Assembly (NCBI GenBank): GCA_963920705.1
Contig: OY987237.1
Coordinates: forward strand, 3,812,601-3,876,600
Reading direction: 5' to 3'
Origin: Odiellus spinosus
Taxonomy: Eukaryota; Arthropoda; Arachnida; Opiliones; Phalangiidae
DNA: 64,000 nucleotides
Every line of letters begins with the position of its first letter. Position 1 is the stretch's first letter. The notes below the pieces were generated by a model. That model made no database searches. It was not told the origin of the DNA and saw only the letters and a program-made list of their open reading frames with translations. A program made the position numbers and the translations under genes. Positions 56,153 through 64,000 of this stretch are shown here, piece by piece.

Positions 56153-58038
56153 ATGTCTTCTTATAAAGAAAGGTAAGATTCTAATTCATTTACTACAAGC
56201 CTTGGTTAAAAATGAAGCCAAGTTCTCAAATGATCACCACCCCTTTTGGTCTATTTTTCTAATTAATTTAGGCTGTCAGAATATCAGCAGCTGCTAGAAA
56301 AGGATGAAATTGTTATTAAAGAACTTAAAAAACTCTGCTTCAATGGAATTCCCGATGACAGCGGCTACCGTCCTATTTGTTGGAGGGTAATTTATTATTT
56401 TTTTTTTCTCTCAGTATGGTAGAAACAATTATCCAATAAATCTATATTAGTCAATTTCTTCTCTCCCTTTCAGCTGCTTTTAAATTACCTTCCATCCAGA
56501 AGATCATTATGGCCCTCAGTACTAAAGAAACAACGAGAACTCTACGCACAATTTGTAGATGAAATGATATTCGAGCCGGGACACAATTGTAATACGAACA
56601 CTGACAGTTCCGTAGAGGATCATGTAAGCTTTAAATCTAAATCTGGGTGTTAACCTTTTTTCAACCTTAATTGTATTCCAAAGCCATTAAATCCCAATCC
56701 TGATAGCAAATGGATGACATTCTTTAAAGATAATGAAGTTTTATTACAAATTGACAAAGATGTAAGGTAAGATCTTACGCTTAAACTTTTCTTTTATCAA
56801 TGCCTAAATAATTAACGAATGATTGTAAAATCATTAGGCGTTTATGTCCCGATATATCATTTTTCCAACAAGCTACGGAATTTCCTTGCAAGCAAATAGT
56901 CAATGGCTCTCAAGTCGAAGCTCTTAGAAAGAGAATAGCTCAAACTGCTTTAAGTTCTTCCAGCGTGGCTAGTAATCGAAAAGGAATCATAACCAACGTA
57001 ATTTCACTCTTGAAAATTGTAAAAATTATTTTTAATAATTAACCAAATTGATAACGAACGTAAAATAGACTGAATTGCCAAAAAGAAAAACAGCGAACGA
57101 AGAGTACGTATACCTCGAAGAAGGACAAGAAGCTCATTGGGAAGTTGTGGAAAGAATTTTATTTATTTATGCCAAACTAAACCCCGGTCAAAGTTACGTT
57201 CAAGTAAGTTTCTTAACGATACTTTTTTAGACTTAGATATTAATTAATCAAAATTAACCCAAGCATGAAATTATTCCAATTAAATTTAATATAAATCTTT
57301 GTTTTATTATTTAAAAAAAAAAAAAAGGGAATGAATGAAATTATCGGGCCACTCTACTACACGTTTGCTTGCGATCCTAACCCGGAATGGAAATGTATGT
57401 TTTAACATTTAGTCACTTATTCAAGACCAGGAAACCTGTTTTAACGTTTCCTGGTCCCTCGTAAGCGATTTATTTCTATTTATAAAGAATTTATTTGTTA
57501 AAGGTCACGCGGAAGCCGATTGCTTTTTTTGTTTTACGCATTTGATGTCGGAAATACGCGATTTTTTTATCAAATCTCTGGACGATTCGTCAACGGGTAT
57601 CGGTGCCATGATGATGAAATTAATGGAAATGCTCAAAAAACAAAACTATCAACTTTGGTTACGTTTTGAAGAACAAGAGCTCAAACCTCAATTTTATAGT
57701 TTTCGTTGGATTACGTTGCTTTTGTCGCAGGAGTTTCCATTACCGGACCTAATCCGCATTTGGGATAGTCTCTTTTCGGACGAATATCGATTTTCTTTCC
57801 TAATTTATGTCTGCTGCGCCATGCTGTGGTAAGAAGAATTAACGAAAGTTAATTATCGAGTAACTCTAGTTAAAAAGGTATTGTTAGGCCTAACTCAGTT
57901 TTTAATTTATCTTCTTCTAGCCTTCTTAGTGAATCACTTATGGTTGGTGATTTTCCTACAAATATGAAATTACTGCAAAATTTTCCATTGGCGGATATTC
58001 ATAAAGTGTTGGCGAAAGCCGTAGAACTTCATAAATAA
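56153..58038 (+). CDS. TBC1D13: TBC1 domain family member 13 (Rab GTPase-activating protein)
   Basis: Rab-GAP (Rab35 in mammals) acting in endosomal recycling. Nine in-phase exons: 56153-56172, 56272-56386, 56474-56623, 56684-56766, 56838-56997, 57069-57203, 57328-57394, 57504-57828, 57921-58038, giving 390 residues (human ~400). The TBC domain fills almost the whole protein: GIPDDSGYRPICWRLLLNYL, LNPNPDSKWMTFFKDNEVLL, the arginine-finger motif IDKDVRRLCPD (R at about residue 123), EAHWEVVERILFIYAKLNPG followed by QSYVQGMNEI with the glutamine finger at 221, HAEADCFFCF, IKSLDDSSTG and FRWITLLLSQEFPLPDLIRI. Both catalytic fingers are intact. An intron falls immediately after the Gln codon. AATAAA overlaps the stop region. 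Confidence 0.95.
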
Positions 58039-59555
58039 ATAAATTTAATTTAACGTCCATAGCAATAAGTCTAGATGAAGCTAAAATAATCTAGCGGGAA
58101 TAATTAACTTATTCCTACAAGTAGCAATATATCAATGATGTTAATGGTTTAAAATAATATTTTTTTCGTTCCTTGTTTATTACTATTTTTTCCTACGAAT
58201 TTACTTTAGGTTTTCACTTTCTTTTTTTGGACTTTTTGGTGAGGATATATATTTAAAAGAATAAAAATAATGCCAGTATTGTTTGTAATATTATGAAAAT
58301 ATGAAATTATTAAAGTATTTTAAGTACGGCTAATTAATTTTATCGATCTAGGGCATATTAAGTTAAACCAAGGCTTAGTGGCTCGTGTACTTTATATCTA
58401 CCGCCTCGTTCAATCATTGGATGCTTGATGCAGTCACGTGACGTACAGTCTGGTTTCTGGGAGAAAGGAAAGCCAATTTTGTCTTCAGTCGGCAACGTGT
58501 GAAGGAATCAAGGGATGGCTGATGATTTTAACGTGAATTATATTAATTATGTGTAGTAAGTAATATTGTTTAACGCGAGTTTAGATCAAAGTGCGTTTAA
58601 TAAGAGCTATATTTTAATTAGTGAGTTGGATTATTAAGTATCAGCGTCAACGTAGGAAATGGAAATGAAAGCTGCATTTTCGGTAAGCCTTGGTCACTTT
58701 TATGTTCCACTGCCAAGCCAACTGGCAATGCCTACGTTATTTTTTTGATTAATGTATGATATGATAATGGTTAATCGTAATCATGAAGAAAATGGGATTG
58801 TTTAATGGCCTAGGATTACTTCTGCCTGAACCCTGAAAACAAACTCGCCCTCCAGGCTTTCTCTCGCCTTGCTACACAAGGGGAAGCTCAGAAGGAGAGC
58901 CCACTTCCAATGAAACAGGCAGAAGAAAGCCTAGGTCTTTAAGTTTAAAACTGAAGGATTATAAAGATCAAAATTTAGGATGGATTGTTGATTTTGGGGG
59001 TCAATACAATAAGCCTGTTTGCTAACACATTGAATAAATAAGCAATAACTCCTGGATCAGAACCTCTAATAGCCAACGTTCTTCCCCACATGGTTTTCAA
59101 AGCCTAACCAAACCTAAGGCTAAAATGTCATATCCTGGAGTTTTGAATTATTGAAGCTACCAACATGATCCCTTAATATGTGCGTCAAAAACGTTGGTAC
59201 AAAATCAAGTGTATTATATTTCACAATAATAGCGAAACAATCATATCCACACTAATATTTATTATTTACATCGTTATATACAACTATTTGAACATACTTT
59301 CCGATATATATCTTTATTGAATCGATTATTCGAATCGTAAGTTGTCCCTCTCCGAAATATAATAGAGTTAACTCTATAAAGAGTTTTAATTTGATACGTT
59401 ACGCGCGTTATAGGTAGGCTATATCTTAAAAGTCTATTTGGCACCGGTAATAAATGGTTGTTCAATTTAGTTTTTTTTTTCACGCGCTACGGCGAGAATT
59501 AGTCAAAAAACATCGATATATATTTTTTGAGAGGAACTTGGGCACGAAAAAAAGT
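58039..59555. other. Intergenic DNA between TBC1D13 and Arrowhead
   Basis: The left part contains the TBC1D13 3' region. There is no credible ORF. It includes the ~130-bp inverted repeat at 58809. The 3' UTR of Arrowhead probably lies within 59250-59555. Confidence 0.5.
58809..58935. repeat. ~127-bp inverted repeat, possible short MITE or hairpin RNA
   Basis: The left arm CTAGGATTACTTCTGCCTG pairs with the right arm CAGGCAGAAGAAAGCCTAG. A C-rich segment (CTCGCCCTCCAGGCTTTCTC) lies inside. No convincing target duplication. Confidence 0.5.
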
Positions 59556-60485
59556 TCATAGGTCAAGCGAGGAAGTCGAACTCTGTGGTGTTGGGGCGGG
59601 AATATTATTGGGGTCGAAATAGTCGTAGTTGACCTCTCCCATTTGACCTTGGCTTCTGGTTACGCCACTTGGCTCATGGTCATGTGAACGCTGGACGCTG
59701 GGCACAGGCAATACAGTTGCTGAACGCCGCATCCTGGACACGGGGTCCCTCCTCCACCCACGTTTAGAACGCCCCCTGAAATAAATAATTACTTTAGTAA
59801 AACTAAATTACTTAAATGGTCACCGTTTAAGTCTGAAGTAAGTTTAAATGAGGGTTAAGTACCGTGAACTTTCTTGACCTGGTTGTTGAGGTATTTCTTC
59901 TGCCTTGCGCGGGAATTCTGGAACCAAACTTGCGTAACTCGTTTGCTGAGGCCGGTGATTTGGGCGATCCGTTCCAGGTCCTGGCCATCCGGGTTGGAAT
60001 CCAGATTGAAGTTGGCTTGTAACACTTGCAGTTGCTCCTCCGTGAAAGTCGTCCGCACCCTCTTGGTTTTGGCCTTCTGTTGGCCCTCTCCGTCCCCCGT
60101 CTCTGCGAAGCAACCCTTTCACTCCTTAGAATATTTTGATCAAAGACTCGTGTAGTCCCGAAGAACCATTCAAGGTACCTCACTCCCCAATTGTCCGAAA
60201 CAAAGGTTCAATATTCCCGAAAGGGGGGGGGGAAGCGTTCTTAAACGTAATCGAGGCTTACCATCGTTGGATCCGCTTCCGGCGCCAGCGTCCAGCGATT
60301 CTAAGTAATGCGCTTTGCACAGGACTCTGTTCTCGTGAAGGGCAAACTCTTCACCGGTAGACAGTTGCCTCTTGCAAGCGTCACACGCGAAACACGCCAA
60401 ATGGTAGACTTGTTCCCGAGCTCGGCGAACCCAATCAGAAGCGTGGATAGTCCGCGAACATTTGGCGCATTTAGCTCCGAATTGT
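59556..60485 (-). CDS. Awh: LIM-homeodomain transcription factor Arrowhead (LHX6/8 class), 3' exons
   Basis: Minus-strand exons 60262-60485 and 59863-60102 join in phase. The first encodes the second LIM zinc-finger domain ([20 protein letters not shown], then [20 protein letters not shown] and RVLCKAHY), the second the homeodomain ([20 protein letters not shown], then [20 protein letters not shown] and [15 protein letters not shown]). This is a near match to insect Arrowhead, which patterns imaginal and neural tissue. Exon 59775 and below is the C-terminus: in the in-phase frame it reads [20 protein letters not shown] and stops at 59660, but the other frame continues open to 59556 ([17 protein letters not shown]). 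The first LIM domain and start codon were not found; they should lie at higher coordinates or beyond the window. Confidence 0.88.
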
Positions 60486-61677
60486 CTGCAATTAGATATT
60501 TTTGAGCGATTAGTTAACAATACATGTGTGTGTGATTAATAAATGCGAAAATACGTTGATAAAGTAGAAAAACAGAAACTTTGCCCTTGAATGTAAAGGT
60601 CAAAGCTTAAAATTAAGTTTCTCGTATAATTTCAGACAGGAATCTTATAGTTAGATCTTGCAAACTCGGTTAATTTGGTTGTCAAATTAACAATCTTGAC
60701 AGTTTTCTTCGAGTAACTCAGAGTTGCAGTCTTTGAAAAAAACGTACATTCTGATATAAAAACATATTTTTTCGATGTGAATTAAGGTTATATCTATAAC
60801 TTTGTAACTTTTTAAGCAATTTTGCCACGCACGCGTACTTGGAGTTCATATCTAGTAAACAAAAATTCAAACGGAAAAGACTACCCTGTACGAGACTAGG
60901 TAATGAAGAAAGCGGAATCGGAAGTAGGGGGTAGCTTGATAGTTCATCTCAATTCCAATTCTCAACACAGACTATAAACCTAGCCCTCCTTAGATGCATT
61001 TTTTTATACTAGAGTATAGTTCTTCCTACGCATTATTGAGATGAAGGTACTTTTGTGAGTAGAAGTTGGGATGCTAGAGGCTGAGGCGTGTACCAAAAGC
61101 GACCCTACACGGGAGGAAAGCCCTGCGCAACGAAGCGCGAGTAGCTCGTTACGGAAATCGATGAAGATAGAAACCCCTGAGGGAATCCCTTGCTGCTTTA
61201 TACGCTAGCATTTCTATCTCTCTTGATATTCCTAGTAGAGAGTGAGATATCTCTCTGTGCCCTAGCCCTAATCAAGTTTAGTTCAACTCTAGCAAAAGGG
61301 TATACACTTTATACCGCGCAAATTGGCAAACAAGACTTTCCCTCCAGAAACACTAACGAAAAAGAGACCCTCACTTTTTTTATTACACGTGGTATACTCT
61401 TTCTAGAATGTTAACTGAATCCAAAAAAAAAAATGTCTCAGAGAAAGACCATTTATTTCATGTAAGAAGGAATTATTTTTATAATAATTTTAGATTTCTA
61501 GCTAAAGTCCTATTCATTTGGGGGATTTTTAAATTAATTGAAAGTGGACATGACCCCTTTATCAAAATTGTTTCTTATGGTTAAACTTAGTAATAATAAA
61601 CTTATCTGAGTTAAATAAGTTGTTTTATATAGGTAATGTTATCCCTTCAAAGGCGCGGGGGGGGGTACGTAATTAAC
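60486..61677. other. Probable first part of an Arrowhead intron or upstream DNA; no gene seen
   Basis: No LIM1 exon recognised on the minus strand. A stretch at 61080-61170 (GAGGAAAGCCCTGCGCAACG) is GC-richer but shows no coding frame of interest. Confidence 0.4.
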
Positions 61678-62399
61678 CAGGGTTGCCACAGGTCAGGGAA
61701 AACGGAAAAGTCGGGGAATTTGAAAATGAGCCAAAAAAGTCAGGGAATTTTAAGATATTTTTAAAAGTCAGGGAATTTAAATATCTTTCGAGAAGCCAGT
61801 TTGATTCTGAAACGTAATTAACGAAATGATAAGGACTTTCAGGACTACGAGCTTACTTGGAAAGGGTTGCCACAGGTCAGGGAAAACAGGGAAAAGTCAG
61901 GGAATTGAAAATGAACCAAAAAGTCGGGGAATTTTAAGATATTTTAAAAAGTCAGTGAATTTAAAGATCTTTCGAGAAGCCAGTTTGATTCTGAAACGTA
62001 ATTAACGAAATGATAAGGACTTTCAGGACTACGAGCTTACTTGGACAAGGTTGCCACAGGTCAGGGAAAACAGGGAAAAGTCGGGGAATTGAAAATGAAC
62101 CAAAAAAGTCAGGGAATTTTAAGATTTTTTAAAAAGTCGAGGAATTTAAAGATCTTTCGAGAAGCCAGGAAATTCCAATCATTATTTGCGGAAAAGATTC
62201 TCAGCTGACCGTGTCAGTTGTATAGATCAGAACAAAGCTACACCTGCAACAAAGTTTGGCGAACGCGATTATATAAAAAATGAAAGCTTAAAAATTGGGT
62301 AGTATTAGGCGAAAAGGTCAGGGAAAATCGATGGAAAAGGTCAGGGAAAAACCTGGAAAAGTCAGGGAATTTGAATCTGAAAAAACTGTGGCAACCCTG
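61678..62399 (+). mobile_element. Family A element with triplicated left end
   Basis: Left ends at 61678, 61863 and 62048, each followed by the same ~110-130 bp. The first two are followed by an identical spacer (GATTCTGAAACGTAATTAAC, GACTTTCAGGACTACGAGC). Only the third continues to the right terminus CTGTGGCAACCCTG (ends 62399). The unit spacing of about 184 bp shows a segmental tandem duplication of element plus flank. Confidence 0.85.
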
Positions 62400-62509
62400 C
62401 AAAAGGTGTAACAGTTTTAGTACTATATACTTCTACTGCGTCAATTTAACTCTATAATGAATATTCATAAATTAGGAACGAATATATAGACATCCAGTGA
62501 GGTTTTTAG

Positions 62510-62760
62510 ACGCGGTTTGATTTTCATGACGCGGTTTCTACGAGCTGAATATGCGGGGGAGGTCGCTTGTGCTCGGGTATCGAACCGGAAACCGATCGGG
62601 ATTAGTCCCGGCAAGAAGAGAGCCGAATCCCCGGGTTCTCGCAAACGCGATTATCCAGTATATCTCGACTCAATGTTCTCCTATTCGTCCGCTTTCCCGC
62701 CGATAACTGGTCTATTAAGGCTTCCCACCTCGGTACCGACAAAATTAGATTTTCACTACC
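62510..62760. other. GC-rich patch of unknown nature
   Basis: Much richer in G+C than its surroundings, with CCGG, CGCG and GATCGGG words, and one open frame of 83 codons on the plus strand (62517-62768) without recognisable features. It could be an exon, a CpG-like regulatory region or the end of an older element. Confidence 0.3.
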
Positions 62761-63044
62761 ATATTTAGGTTACTTTTATCAGAATAACCTTGTACTTTAC
62801 GCGGGTATTACTTCTTTGTTATAGATAGTCAAATTTTAACGCTTCATCGAATAGGTACGGTTTTATGATCCTCTGTATTACTAAATTAGCTTCCTTTCCG
62901 CGATTGCCGATTGAGGCTTTCAATGGCGAGATTTCTGGTATACGTACACCACCTGCAACCCGACACCAACGCGTTTTATGCCTGTTTAAGATTAACTTAA
63001 CACCAGCTTCCGCGGTGAAGTTATTATTTGCACTAAAAGTTATT

Positions 63045-63260
63045 TACACTTAAAGTTACTAAAAGTTACTATTTTCGGAAAAAAGGTACTAAAAATTACT
63101 ATTTTCGAAAACACAAGTTGTCAAATATTACTATTTTCGAAAACAAAGATGACAAAAATGACTATTTTCGAAAAAAAGGTTACTAAAAATTACTATTTTC
63201 GAGAAAAAAGTTACTAAAAACTACTATTTTCGAGAAAAAAAGTTACTAAAAGTTACTATA
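63045..63260 (+). repeat. Degenerate ~30-bp tandem repeat
   Basis: About seven units of AAAGTTACTAAAAATTACTA followed by TTTTCGAAAA, with changing lengths of the A-run. The remainder to 64000 shows no gene. Confidence 0.85.
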
Positions 63261-64000
63261 TTTGTAATTTGGTTAACTATTTTCATAATTAACTATATTA
63301 TTTATGTAAAAGATTATAATTCTCGTGGTTTACGAGTGAAACTTGAGCTAAAAATATATTTTCCAACACAATTTTTCCCAATGCCACGTACATTTAACAT
63401 TAAGGATTACCGAAAATTAAATTTAACTGAAAAATCACTACGTTTTATGGGCTGCATTTCTCATTTAGCATTGCCAGAAAAATTGCATTTAAAACACCAA
63501 AAATAGTTACTATGCCAGTATATATTATTGGAACTCCTTGATTAAACTGTCCTTGTTTAGTTTATTAAATTTATTTCGTGAAATTTGGGCAAAAAGGCTA
63601 ATTTTTAATTAATTTTGGCTACTAATTAAGGCAAACCTTGAGTACCAACCGTTAAATAACTGTATTTTCTTCTTTACCCAAACTTAAAAGATAATATTGC
63701 GAGCAAGATAATTGACCTCTTGCTAGTGATTAGGTATGAAAGGGGTCATACCCAAAATTATGGTTAATTAGTCTTATTTTTAATAGTTGAATTGATTAAC
63801 TTCACCTTGCCATTAAACAAGCGAATTAACCTCGTGTTTAAACAATGCTGGGGCAGATTTTCTTTCTCTACATTTTGTCAGTTAAAACAAATAACAGAAT
63901 TTTCGATGTATGATGAAAATTTATTCTATAACATTCAACACTGGGACCTTTTGCTCATCAAAATACAGTAGAGAAAAAAGAATTCCCTATCCGAATGTCA

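Noticed and set aside
59827-60360. Arg-rich and Gly-rich ORFs overlapping the homeobox
   Set aside because: Alternative frames of the Arrowhead homeodomain and LIM2 exons.
62560-62650. Possible tRNA, from GGTATCGAACC and CCGGGTTCTCGC words
   Set aside because: No cloverleaf with acceptor, D, anticodon and T arms in the right order could be drawn on either strand.

Overview
The window is animal nuclear DNA, most likely from an insect. It is AT-rich, and its genes are split by many short GT-AG introns (mostly about 50-90 bp). The LIM-homeodomain gene near the right end matches Arrowhead, and there is an insect-style membrane-anchored carboxylesterase-like gene. There are no bacterial operons, CRISPR arrays or rRNA genes, and I saw no tRNA. 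I rebuilt 12 genes by reading conserved protein stretches and joining them at splice sites that keep the frame. Seven (CHIC, ZMAT2, AMDHD2, COMMD5, BBS7, TBC1D13, VTI1B) come out complete at lengths I recall as close to their animal orthologues; the esterase and the CKAP2-like gene are also complete.

Layout. 1-7603 (+): last 15 coding exons of the cytoplasmic dynein-2 heavy chain (DYNC2H1). 10479-11256 (-): CHIC1/2. 11996-12673 (+): intronless VTI1B SNARE. 13020-15003 (+): unrecognised coiled-coil protein. 15375-17945 (+): unrecognised 808-aa nuclear-type protein with a short HMG-like N-terminus. 18250-19185 (-): ZMAT2, divergent from AMDHD2 (19466-21192, +). COMMD5 (21344-22398, -) is convergent with AMDHD2. 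24379-26615 (-): carboxylesterase-like membrane protein that has lost its catalytic serine. 26.6-48.2 kb has no recognisable gene; it is full of short inverted-repeat transposons and two large minisatellites. 48230-52913 (-): BBS7, 19 exons, with a 92-codon ORF nested in its largest intron. 53174-55578 (-): CKAP2-family protein. 56153-58038 (+): TBC1D13. 59556-60485 (-): 3' part of Arrowhead. 60.5-64 kb: repeats.

Functional themes. Two genes serve cilia: DYNC2H1 (retrograde intraflagellar transport motor) and BBS7 (BBSome). Several others act in membrane traffic: VTI1B, CHIC, TBC1D13 and COMMD5. They are not operons; close pairs (ZMAT2/AMDHD2, CKAP2-like/TBC1D13, CHIC/VTI1B) probably share divergent promoter regions.

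The most unusual signals are outside the coding exons: a 10-mer, AGCAGACGAC, present nine times exactly; a very frequent AGGCTTAA-type word that also forms the core of a 1.8-kb minisatellite; two MITE families with perfect 7-bp target duplications; a TTAA-type MITE family; and many splice donors with T at +3. All gene structures are deduced by eye, without alignments or transcript data.
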